From Enterobacter sp. BIGb0383 (GTDB lineage Bacteria > Pseudomonadota > Gammaproteobacteria > Enterobacterales > Enterobacteriaceae): a stretch of 64,000 bases of DNA. The notes below the pieces were generated by a model, which had not been told where the DNA came from, ran no database searches, and saw nothing but the letters and a program-made list of their open reading frames with translations. Made by a program: the position numbers and the translations under genes. The stretch is taken from positions 992,001 to 1,056,000 of the forward strand of contig NZ_RJKQ01000002.1 of assembly GCF_003751845.1 (NCBI RefSeq). The letters are read 5' to 3'. Shown piece after piece: positions 23,971-31,665 of the stretch; the first letter of the stretch is position 1; every line of letters begins with the position of its first letter.

Positions 23971-24804
23971 CTACGCCACTGCGCCCAGCACCCACGCCAC
24001 CGCCAGCAAATCTGCGCTGCCGCCGGGGCTTAAGCGCCGGGCGGTCAGCTGTTTGTCCATCTCCGCCAGGTCTTCACTCTCCCAGCCGTCCGCCAGCAGA
24101 TTCTGCGCATAAGTTTGCACATAGCGCAAACCACCCAGCCCACCGCGTGAGACCAGGTTACTGTCAGGGTTAACCGCCATCAGCTGCAGCAGCGCACGCT
24201 GTAAACGTCGTTCACCGCTTGTCTTATGCCAGTCGGGCAAAACATGGCGCCGTACCGTGGCAAAGCCGCTTTCGGCTTCCCCGCGAGCGCCGGTCAACCC
24301 CATCAGGTGATACTGGCGCTCGCCCGCCGTTGCCATCCCGGAGCGGGAGGCCAGCTCTCTGTCCACCAGCCCGTGACACATCTGTCCGACTTCATTACAG
24401 AGGGAATCGGAGCGAATGTCGCGGCCCAGCCCTCTCAGGCGGCCGGTCGCTGCACACAGCAGCCCCAGCGAAAAGATCCCGCCTTTATGGGTATTCACGC
24501 CGCCGGTGACGGTAAACATTGCCTGCTCGCAGGCGATACCCGCCGGGCGCAGTAGCCTTAGCTGTTCACCCGGTGCCCGATTTGCATACTCTTCGCCAAG
24601 CTCCTCAAACACGCTGAACCAGGGCGCTATCGCCGCAATACTGCGGGTAAACAGCGCATGATCCATATCGCTATGGGCACCGCTGTTAGCCCGATCCACC
24701 AGCCCGGGCTTTGGGGTCAACGCCAGCTCTTCTTCCAGAGCCAGCGTTGCCAGCGCAGCGATGCGAACGGGCTGCGGTTTAGTCGCGAGCAAACCAGTCA
24801 TCAA
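23971..24804 (-). CDS. citG: triphosphoribosyl-dephospho-CoA synthase
   Basis: Makes 2'-(5''-triphosphoribosyl)-3'-dephospho-CoA from ATP and dephospho-CoA, the precursor of the citrate lyase prosthetic group. It is 277 residues, shorter than E. coli CitG (about 290) at the N-terminus. Family motifs are SPKPGLVDR-like TPKPGLVDRANSGAHSDMD near residue 30, VNTHKGGIFSLGLLCAA near 103, GLTGARGEAESG near 175 and LSPGGSADLL near the end. The start overlaps citX by 26 bases; a second ATG lies one codon later. It is last in the citCDEFXG string. Confidence 0.93.
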   Translation of the reverse strand: MMTGLLATKPQPVRIAALATLALEEELALTPKPGLVDRANSGAHSDMDHALFTRSIAAIAPWFSVFEELGEEYANRAPGEQLRLLRPAGIACEQAMFTVTGGVNTHKGGIFSLGLLCAATGRLRGLGRDIRSDSLCNEVGQMCHGLVDRELASRSGMATAGERQYHLMGLTGARGEAESGFATVRRHVLPDWHKTSGERRLQRALLQLMAVNPDSNLVSRGGLGGLRYVQTYAQNLLADGWESEDLAEMDKQLTARRLSPGGSADLLAVAWVLGAVA

Positions 24805-25318
24805 TGATTTTCTCCACCTTTGCCACCACCTGCTCTACAGGATGCCGACGCGAACGGGCGCAGGCGTGGGCTACTTCATTACACAGCAGACAGGAACGCA
24901 TCCCGCTGCCCAGAGACTGCCGCCCGACGGGACCGTTTGTCGGGCAAATCACATCCAGATCCCAGAGCCGTCCCAGCGGATGGCTCTGCTCCAGCGCCGC
25001 ACAGTGCGCTTTAATTTCCGCCGCAGGATGCGCCACGGACCAGATCGCTTCCGCCCCGGTCGGCAGCCACAGAACCTGACGGTCCTGAATCGCCCAGCGG
25101 TTTTGCCACAGTAGCTGATCGCAGGCCTGTAGCGCCACCCCCATGGTATTGCGATAGCGAATACTGTCTTTCACCTCACCCGGCGTTACCAGGGTAAGAG
25201 AAATAATAGGCTGCTGATAGTGTTCCAGCCAGTCAGCCTGACGCGCCGCCCGACGTTCTTTCGCCGCCAGCAGGGCATCAAGGCTGACGCCCGCAGCGGC
25301 GGGCGTCATCATTTCCAT
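24779..25318 (-). CDS. citX: apo-citrate lyase phosphoribosyl-dephospho-CoA transferase
   Basis: Transfers the CitG product onto a serine of CitD to give holo-citrate lyase. It is 179 residues with the family segments IRYRNTMGVALQACDQLLW near 52 and GRLWDLDVICP near 115, and with two cysteines in SCLLCNEVAHACARSRRH. The ATG shares one base with the citF stop (TAATG), so the two are coupled. CitX stands alone here, rather than fused to CitG as in some bacteria. Confidence 0.93.
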   Translation of the reverse strand: MEMMTPAAAGVSLDALLAAKERRAARQADWLEHYQQPIISLTLVTPGEVKDSIRYRNTMGVALQACDQLLWQNRWAIQDRQVLWLPTGAEAIWSVAHPAAEIKAHCAALEQSHPLGRLWDLDVICPTNGPVGRQSLGSGMRSCLLCNEVAHACARSRRHPVEQVVAKVEKIIDDWFARD

Positions 25319-26841
25319 TATTCGCTCTCCTTCACCTGGTGCACGACATCAATCACGCTCCCGTCCCGATAGCGGATCACGCCGACGATCCTGTCGGTAA
25401 ACTCGATGGGCTTTGGCACGCCGGTCAGCGAGATAGCCCGCTGGTACAGCGCCTCAATATCGACAATCTTCAACCCGGCGGCTTCCAGCCGCTGGCGAAC
25501 CTCCGGGCGGGCCGGATTCACCGCAATCCCGTGGTCGGTCACCAGCACATCGATACTTTCCCCCGGCGTCAGGCGGGTGGTCACGCGTTTCACCACCGTC
25601 GGAATACGGCTGCGCAGCAGCGGTGCCACCACGATCGTCAGGTTGGCGGCGGCGGCGACGTCGCAGTGGCCGCCGGATGCGCCGCGCATCACCCCATCGG
25701 AGCCGGTGATCACGTTGACGTTAAAGTCGATGTCGATCTCCAGGGCGCTGAGGATCACCACGTCCAGCTGGTCGCAGCAGGCCGCTTTACTGCCCGGGTT
25801 AGCGTAGACGTTGGTAGAGATCTCTACGTGGTTAGGGTTGCGAGCCAGGGAGGCCGCCGCCTGACCGTCGAAGCACTGGGTATCCAGCAGCTTTTCGATC
25901 AGCCCCTTCTCATGCAGATCCACCAGGCTACCGGTGATCCCGCCGAGCGCAAAGCTGGCCTTCACCCCGTGCCGTTCCATTTTCTCGGCCATAAAGCGGG
26001 TACAGGCGGTGGCTGCCGCGCCGGAGCCGGTCTGCATCGAGAAGCCGTCTTTAAAGTAGCCGCCGTGTTCAATCACATCCGCCGCATAGCGGGCGATCAT
26101 CAGTTCCCGTGGGTTGCTGGTGACACGCGCCGCGCCGACGCTGATTTTTTCCGCGTCGCCAACGCTCTCCACCGGCACGATGTAGTCCACCCGATCCTGC
26201 ACCAGGCTGGCGGGCATATTGGGGAACGGCACCAGGGATTCGGTCAGCAACACGACCTTTTTCGCATAGTGGGCATCGACCATGGCATAGCCCAGAGAGC
26301 CGCAGCTCGATTTACCATGAGTGCCGTTAGCATTACCAAACTCATCGCTGCAGGGCACGCCCAGGAAGGCGACATCGATAGTCAGCTCTCCGTCCTGGAG
26401 AAGCTTGACCCGTCCGCCGTGGGAGTGGATTTGCACCGGCTCTTCCATCAGCCCGTGGGAGATCGCATCCGCCAGCTTGCCGCGCATCCCCGAGGTGTAA
26501 ATGCGGGTAATGACGCCGCTCTGGATATGCTCGATCAGCGCATCGTTGCAGGTCATTAGGGAGCTGGAGGCGAGGGTCAGGTTTTTAAAGCCCAGTCTGG
26601 CCAGGGTCGCCACCACCTGATTAATGACCCGGTCACCCTCGCGAAACGCGTGATGAAACGAGAGGGTCATTCCGTCGCGCAGCCCGCTGCGGGCGATGGC
26701 CTGTTCGAGCGAGTCGCAGAGTTTACGCTGATGCTTGCTGGCGATATCGTCCAGCCAGGGCGTCGCGCTGTGAGCACCGTCAAAGGCTTTCAGATCGCGC
26801 AGGTGCGGGTAGTTCACATGAAGAAGTTCTGTCTGATTCAT
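25318..26841 (-). CDS. citF: citrate lyase alpha subunit (citrate CoA-transferase)
   Basis: Alpha subunit of the three-part citrate lyase. It swaps acetyl for citryl on the CitD thiol arm. The ATG at 26841 (MNQTELLHVNYPHLRDLKAF) with AAGGACA upstream gives 507 residues, the family length. The open frame runs 26 codons further up into citE and is rejected. A CoA-transferase I fold is shown by TGSGAAATACTRFMAEKM and by the C-terminal GVPKPIEFTDRIVGVIRYRDG segment. The gap to citE is 10 bases. Confidence 0.95.
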   Translation of the reverse strand: MNQTELLHVNYPHLRDLKAFDGAHSATPWLDDIASKHQRKLCDSLEQAIARSGLRDGMTLSFHHAFREGDRVINQVVATLARLGFKNLTLASSSLMTCNDALIEHIQSGVITRIYTSGMRGKLADAISHGLMEEPVQIHSHGGRVKLLQDGELTIDVAFLGVPCSDEFGNANGTHGKSSCGSLGYAMVDAHYAKKVVLLTESLVPFPNMPASLVQDRVDYIVPVESVGDAEKISVGAARVTSNPRELMIARYAADVIEHGGYFKDGFSMQTGSGAAATACTRFMAEKMERHGVKASFALGGITGSLVDLHEKGLIEKLLDTQCFDGQAAASLARNPNHVEISTNVYANPGSKAACCDQLDVVILSALEIDIDFNVNVITGSDGVMRGASGGHCDVAAAANLTIVVAPLLRSRIPTVVKRVTTRLTPGESIDVLVTDHGIAVNPARPEVRQRLEAAGLKIVDIEALYQRAISLTGVPKPIEFTDRIVGVIRYRDGSVIDVVHQVKESE

Positions 26842-26851
26842 TGTTATGTCC

Positions 26852-27727
26852 TTAACGACGCACGCCGGACGCGGCTGCGCGTTCCAGCACCATCTGCGCG
26901 TGGTTAATAATTGGTGCATCGACCATTTTGCCGTTGAGCGATACCACGCCCAGGCCGTTGCGTTCGCCCTCTTCCGCCGCCTCGATCACCCGTCGGGCAT
27001 GATCCACTTCCTGCTGCGTTGGGGCGTAAGCGTTATGCAGCAGATCGATCTGCCGGGGGTTGATCAGCGACTTGCCGTTAAAGCCCATTTTGCGGACCAG
27101 ATCGACTTCGCGCAGGAAGCCCGCTTCGTCATTAACGTCGGACCACACCACGTCGAAGGCATCAATTCCGGCGGCGCGGGCCGCATGGAGCACCGCACAG
27201 CGGGCATAGAACAGCTCGGTGCCGTCGCCGCGCTCGGTCTGCATATCCATCACATAGTCAAAAGCCGCCAGCGCAATGCCGATCAGGCGCGGGGAACTGC
27301 GGGCAATCGCCACCGCGTTAATTACGCCAATGGCCGATTCGATGGCCGCCATCACCCGGGTCGAACCCGGCTCGCGACCGCAGGCTTTTTCGATGCGTTC
27401 CAGATGCCCTTCCAGCTCGGCCACATCCTCCGGCGAGTCGGTTTTGGGCAGGCGGATAACATCCACTCCGGCGCGCACCACCGCTTCCAGATCGTCGAGG
27501 CCGAAAGGCGTATTCAGCGGGTTAATGCGCACCACGGTTTCGATATCCTGATACATCGGGTGCTGCAGAGCGTGATAAACCAGCAGGCGGGCAGTGTCTT
27601 TTTCGCGCAGGGCGACCGCATCTTCAAGGTCGAACATGATGGAGTCGGGACGGTAGATAAAGGCGGTAGACAGCATGGCGGCGTTAGCGCCGGGAAGAAA
27701 CAGCATACTGCGACGAAGTTTGTTCAT
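26852..27727 (-). CDS. citE: citrate lyase beta subunit (citryl-ACP lyase)
   Basis: Splits citryl-ACP into oxaloacetate and acetyl-ACP. It is 291 residues with the HpcH/HpaI-type TIM barrel of the CitE family. Landmarks are [12 protein letters not shown] at the start, [16 protein letters not shown] near residue 29, [12 protein letters not shown] near 128 (metal-binding Glu) and [18 protein letters not shown] near 150. Its ATG overlaps the citD stop by four bases (ATGA). Confidence 0.95.
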   Translation of the reverse strand: MNKLRRSMLFLPGANAAMLSTAFIYRPDSIMFDLEDAVALREKDTARLLVYHALQHPMYQDIETVVRINPLNTPFGLDDLEAVVRAGVDVIRLPKTDSPEDVAELEGHLERIEKACGREPGSTRVMAAIESAIGVINAVAIARSSPRLIGIALAAFDYVMDMQTERGDGTELFYARCAVLHAARAAGIDAFDVVWSDVNDEAGFLREVDLVRKMGFNGKSLINPRQIDLLHNAYAPTQQEVDHARRVIEAAEEGERNGLGVVSLNGKMVDAPIINHAQMVLERAAASGVRR

Positions 27728-28017
27728 TGCAGTTTCTCCCAGTCGATGCGCTGTACGTCGGCGGCGCGCAGAAGGGCGCTTTGCAGGCGGGCACGGATCA
27801 CACAGTCCAGCGCGCCTTTGTCGTCCACCATAATCACGCCCTGACGGACGTCCATCGCACGCAGCGTCTCCTGCACGACCTGACGGATCTGGTCGCCAAA
27901 CTGCTTGATCACTTCGCTGTGAATCACCACCTCAAGCTCGCCGTCGGCGGGGAGTATTTTCACCATTAGGTCGCTGGACTCCTGAGTCCCGGCCAGCGCC
28001 TCCCTGATAATTTTCAT
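27724..28017 (-). CDS. citD: citrate lyase acyl carrier protein (gamma subunit)
   Basis: Small acyl carrier subunit of citrate lyase. It is 97 residues, the family size. Ser14 in [12 protein letters not shown] aligns with the serine that carries the phosphoribosyl-dephospho-CoA arm in E. coli Cit[16 protein letters not shown] is the conserved C-terminal signature. It overlaps citE by four bases and follows citC after 23 bases. Confidence 0.95.
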   Translation of the reverse strand: MKIIREALAGTQESSDLMVKILPADGELEVVIHSEVIKQFGDQIRQVVQETLRAMDVRQGVIMVDDKGALDCVIRARLQSALLRAADVQRIDWEKLQ

Positions 28018-28040
28018 AATTTACATCCTGATACTGATAG

Positions 28041-29084
28041 TTAAGCGACTTCCGCACAGGCTGCGTAGTGCGCCTGTAGATGGGCGAAAGTGGTATCCGG
28101 GACGATCTCCCGGATGCGGGAAAACTGCTGCGTTTTCAGTAAACGACGGACTTCAGAAGCGGAAATTGCGCTGCCGACGGCCTTGATGCGCGGCAACTCC
28201 ACCACTGACACGGCGTCCGCCAGAACGCCATGCAGGGTGTCGTTGTACTGCCGGGTCACGTCGCAGAAGGGTTCCGATCCCACAAAACGGTGGGTTATCC
28301 CCAGCGCCGGAGCGATGTAGTCGCGGAAAATCCGCACGTCTATCTCACTCCACGCCTGTTGTACCCTGCCGGTTTCCTTGAGGAAGTAGGCCGGGAAAGT
28401 GGCGCGGGAAATCAGGTAGCGAGAGCCTTCATGCACGGTAACATTCGGCAGATGCGCCACCCCGGCATTGACCATCGCCAGCCGTTCGCGGAACGGGAAG
28501 AAAGATGCGTCCTCCCGCACCACAAACAGATGCAGCCAGTCGCACGCGCTCGCCGCCTGCTCAACCAGATGGCGATGGCCAAGCGTAAAGGGATTGGCAT
28601 TCATCACAATGGACCCGATGCGCGTCCCCGGCTGACGCAGTGATTCAAGCTGGCGACAGTAGCGGCGAATGCCCTGAGGCGTGTTTTCCATCAGCACCGC
28701 ATTATTGCCGCTGCGGGCCAGAGACCAGAATCCGCTGCGGGCGAAGCGCGCTTCATTGCACGGTCGGGTGCAGAGAAACAGGTGGAAATGGCCCCGTTGC
28801 AGCGCCAGGTTTTCCACTTCAGCCAGCAGGCGAGCGCTAAGATTTTCACCCCGGAAGGTTTCATCCACCGCCACGCATTTGATGACGTTCTCCGCCAGGC
28901 CCGCACAGCCCACCAGCCGGTTATCCACCAGCGCTTCAACCACCAGGCTGATATCACTGTCCATCCCCAGACCGCTGTCGGCCAGCAGATACCGCACCTG
29001 GCTCATACGCTGTGGATGTTTCAGTACTTCACTCACCCGAAAATCGATAGCCGGTTGTGCCGTCATCTTTCCGTCCGCCGTCAC
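28041..29084 (-). CDS. citC: [citrate lyase] ligase
   Basis: Acetylates the thiol of holo-CitD with acetate and ATP, activating citrate lyase. The N-terminal 130 residues form a GNAT-like domain. The nucleotidyltransferase part has the NPFTLGHRHL phosphate-binding motif near residue 163 and SAISASEVRRLL near 310. The predicted start is a GTG directly after the stop of the upstream gene, giving 347 residues. The ATG six codons later (29066), preceded by GGACGGAA, is an equally good candidate and would give 341. Confidence 0.92.
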   Translation of the reverse strand: MTADGKMTAQPAIDFRVSEVLKHPQRMSQVRYLLADSGLGMDSDISLVVEALVDNRLVGCAGLAENVIKCVAVDETFRGENLSARLLAEVENLALQRGHFHLFLCTRPCNEARFARSGFWSLARSGNNAVLMENTPQGIRRYCRQLESLRQPGTRIGSIVMNANPFTLGHRHLVEQAASACDWLHLFVVREDASFFPFRERLAMVNAGVAHLPNVTVHEGSRYLISRATFPAYFLKETGRVQQAWSEIDVRIFRDYIAPALGITHRFVGSEPFCDVTRQYNDTLHGVLADAVSVVELPRIKAVGSAISASEVRRLLKTQQFSRIREIVPDTTFAHLQAHYAACAEVA

Positions 29085-29948
29085 TTAAAATGCCGCCGTC
29101 AGCGCCCTTTCCGGCGCGTCCATAATCACATTGCTGAGATGGCCGATATGCTCAATTTCCACCTCGATCCGATCCCCGGCGTGCATAAACAGCGGCGGAT
29201 TGCGTTTTTTCCCCACGCCACCCGGCGAGCCGGTAATGATCACGTCGCCAGGGCTCAGGCGGGTAAAGGTACTGATGTATTCGATAAGCTCAGCCACTTT
29301 GTGGATCATGCTGGCGGTGGTGTCATCCTGGACCATACGGCCGTTCAGCCAGGTGCGGATCGCCAGTTGATGGGGATCGGGGATCTCATCCGCCGTGGTC
29401 ATCCACGGGCCGAAAGCGCCGGTCTGCGGCCAGTTTTTCCCGGCGGTAAACCAGGTGTGCTGCCAGTCGCGTGCCGAACCGTCCATATAGCAGCTGTAGC
29501 CCGCGACGTGGGCCAGGGCCTGGTCACGTGAGATATTCTCGCCCGCGTGGCCGATAATCACCGCCAGCTCGCCCTCATAGTCAAACTCGCTGGAGTGACG
29601 CGGCTTAAGTACCGGCGAGTTGTGGCCGGTCTGCGAATCCGGGAAGCGCACGAACAGGGTTGGCGCCGGATTGTGCTGATCGAACTCTTTCCGCTTCTCG
29701 GCGTAGTTCATCCCGACGCAGAGGATTTTTTCCGGATGTTCAATCACCGGCAAAAAGGTCAGCGCCTCAAGAGGCAGGTCAACCGCCTCTTCGGCGTAGC
29801 AGCGGGCATCATCCAGCCCGTCAGCCGCCAGCAGCGCTTTTAAATCGGTATAGCGGTCGCCGAGACGGCGGCCTAAATCCACAACACCTTCAGCCTTCAC
29901 GATGCCGTAGCTGCGAATATCCTGATGGAGAAAACTTGCGAGTTTCAT
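29085..29948 (-). CDS. fumarylacetoacetate hydrolase (FAH) family protein in the cit operon
   Basis: It is 287 residues with the FAH fold. The N-terminal subdomain comes first; the catalytic beta-roll starts near KILCVGMNYAEKRKEFD (75-90). Metal ligands are visible as Glu125 and Glu127 in DYEGELAVIIG and Asp156 in CYMDGSARDWQ. The closing loop is ITGSPGGVGKKRNPP near 240. Members of this family include acylpyruvases, soluble oxaloacetate decarboxylases (FAHD1, Corynebacterium Cg1458) and oxaloacetate keto-enol tautomerases. It lies between the citrate carrier and citC with gaps of 22 and 0 bases, so it is part of the operon. No oad genes are present. A role on oxaloacetate is an inference; the exact reaction is unknown. 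In my alignment Lys85 replaces the catalytic His of FAHD1. Confidence 0.85.
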   Translation of the reverse strand: MKLASFLHQDIRSYGIVKAEGVVDLGRRLGDRYTDLKALLAADGLDDARCYAEEAVDLPLEALTFLPVIEHPEKILCVGMNYAEKRKEFDQHNPAPTLFVRFPDSQTGHNSPVLKPRHSSEFDYEGELAVIIGHAGENISRDQALAHVAGYSCYMDGSARDWQHTWFTAGKNWPQTGAFGPWMTTADEIPDPHQLAIRTWLNGRMVQDDTTASMIHKVAELIEYISTFTRLSPGDVIITGSPGGVGKKRNPPLFMHAGDRIEVEIEHIGHLSNVIMDAPERALTAAF

Positions 29949-29970
29949 GTTGAGTCCTGAAAGTCATTAA

Positions 29971-31341
29971 TCAAACGAGGAAGTTGCTCAGTACCAGCAG
30001 CGAGATGGAGACGTTGATCGCCCCGCCGATGCGGGTCGCAATCTGGGCGAACGGCATCAGGCTCATACGGTTACCGGCGGTAAGAATGGCGACGTCACCG
30101 GTCCCGCCCTGGCCGCTCTGGCAGCAGGAAACGATGGCCACATCGATGGGATACATGCCGATTTTTTTACCGACAAAGAAGCCGGTCACCACCAGCGCAG
30201 AGACGGTGCTGATAATCACGATCAGGTTGGTCAGGGTGAAAGCGTTAACCAGCTCCTGCCACGGGGTGATCGCTACGCCGACGGCAAAGAGGATCGGATA
30301 GGTCACCGAGGTCTGGAAGAATTTATAGACCACCTGAGAGCCTTCCAGAATGCGCGGAGAAACGCCGTGAGTGAGCTTCACCAGCACCGCCATAAACAGC
30401 ATCCCCACCGGCGCAGGCAGGCCCGTCAGCTTGTGGCCGAGCATCCCCAGCATGTAGAGCAGTACCGCCAGCAGCGCGCCGGAGGCGATAGTCGTGACGT
30501 CTGCCTTGCCGGAAAATGCCGGCGTCGATGAGGTGCTCTGACCCACATCGTTGTCGCGGTCAGGCATCAGCTGGCCTTCACCGGTCAGGTGCGGATAGCG
30601 CTTACCCAGCTGGTTAAGGCTGCCGGAGATAATGATCGCCGTCAGGCTACCCAGCATCACCATCGGCAGCACGCGACCCAGGGCAACACCCTGATCCATA
30701 TGCAGTATCGCGGCATAACCGATAGAAAGCGGGATCGCCCCTTCGCCCACGCCACCCGCCATAATCGGCAGAATAATAAAGAAGAAGATCTGGAACGGCT
30801 CAAGACCCAGCGCCATCCCCACGCCCATCCCGACCACCATGCCGACGATTTCACCGCACAGCATCGGGAAGAAGATACGCAGGAAACCCTGAATCAGCGT
30901 AGTGCGGTTCATACTCATGATGCTGCCAACGATAATGCAGCAGATATAGAGATAGAGAATATTGGTGGACTTGTAGAATTTCACCGTTGAGTCCACCACC
31001 ACATCCGGCAGCAGGCCGTAATAGACCAGCGCGGACGGAATAAAGGTGGCGCAGATCGCCGCCGCTCCCAGCTTGCCGACAATCGGCAGACGTTTGCCGA
31101 ACTCGCCGCAGGCAAAGCCGAAGAAGGCCAGGGTCGCGACCATGACCACAATATCGCTCGGCAGCTTACCGCCCATGCAGTCAATCGCGATCAGCGCCCC
31201 GGCCAGCAAAAACAGCGGCAGCGGGATAATCCCGACCTTCCACGTATCCATAATGTGCCACCACTTCTCTTTGAGCGACGTTTGTGAAACGTCGAGTGGC
31301 TCCTGGGTAACAGAAAAAGAATTGTCAGTCGTGCTCATCAT
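29971..31341 (-). CDS. citrate carrier, 2-hydroxycarboxylate transporter (2HCT) family
   Basis: It is 456 residues with about 11 membrane segments and belongs with CitS/CitW/MleP-type carriers. Both GGXG re-entrant loop motifs are present: GGVGEGAIPLSIGYA near residue 197 and CCQSGQGGTGDVAILTAGNRMSLMPFAQIATRIGG near 405. In Klebsiella CitS is a Na+/citrate symporter and CitW a citrate/acetate exchanger. The absence of a Na+-pumping decarboxylase here makes a CitW-like exchanger more likely, but this is inference. An AAGGGG ribosome site precedes tandem ATG codons. It is first in the minus-strand cit operon, divergent from the two-component system. Confidence 0.92.
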   Translation of the reverse strand: MMSTTDNSFSVTQEPLDVSQTSLKEKWWHIMDTWKVGIIPLPLFLLAGALIAIDCMGGKLPSDIVVMVATLAFFGFACGEFGKRLPIVGKLGAAAICATFIPSALVYYGLLPDVVVDSTVKFYKSTNILYLYICCIIVGSIMSMNRTTLIQGFLRIFFPMLCGEIVGMVVGMGVGMALGLEPFQIFFFIILPIMAGGVGEGAIPLSIGYAAILHMDQGVALGRVLPMVMLGSLTAIIISGSLNQLGKRYPHLTGEGQLMPDRDNDVGQSTSSTPAFSGKADVTTIASGALLAVLLYMLGMLGHKLTGLPAPVGMLFMAVLVKLTHGVSPRILEGSQVVYKFFQTSVTYPILFAVGVAITPWQELVNAFTLTNLIVIISTVSALVVTGFFVGKKIGMYPIDVAIVSCCQSGQGGTGDVAILTAGNRMSLMPFAQIATRIGGAINVSISLLVLSNFLV

Positions 31342-31665
31342 TAAGCCCCTTGGTTATTTGTGCGCTTAGCGTAGAGGCCTGACGACTTACTTTATGTGAG
31401 AGCCGACATATTAATTATGGAGTTTTAATGGTCACTATGGTTTTTATGGTTTCTTTTATTTAATGTGACCGGACCCCGGAGTTATTGGCGTGGTTTTTAT
31501 GGTTTTTTTTATAATTCACACAAACAAATAACATTTTAAAAAATAGATAAAAACATTCCCTGCACCATCAGACTCCTCCCGTAAATCTCTTGCTGTGCAA
31601 GGGCTCACAAGTTTCTTTGAAAGTCCGCGCGGGGATAATGAAAGGTGATAGAGTAGCGACTTTCA
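31342..31665. promoter_or_regulatory. divergent control region of the citrate locus
   Basis: A 324-base AT-rich region lies between the carrier gene and the sensor kinase gene, which point away from each other. It contains no gene in the reading frames examined. Two exact copies of a 15-base direct repeat, TGGTTTTTATGGTTT, sit at 31438-31452 and 31491-31505, 53 bp apart, each followed by a T-rich run. The sequence ATGTGAGAGCCGACATA near 31394 is a weak CRP-like candidate. The repeats are the best candidates for binding of the CitB-type regulator. Confidence 0.65.

Noticed and set aside
25339-26559. A 406-codon open frame opposite citF, rich in His, Gly and Gln.
   Set aside because: Antisense shadow of citF. 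The composition is typical of reverse-complement translation.
31390-31412. A CRP site in the cit control region.
   Set aside because: Only the TGTGA half is good (ATGTGAGAGCCGACATA). The second half is poor, so it is not called as a feature.
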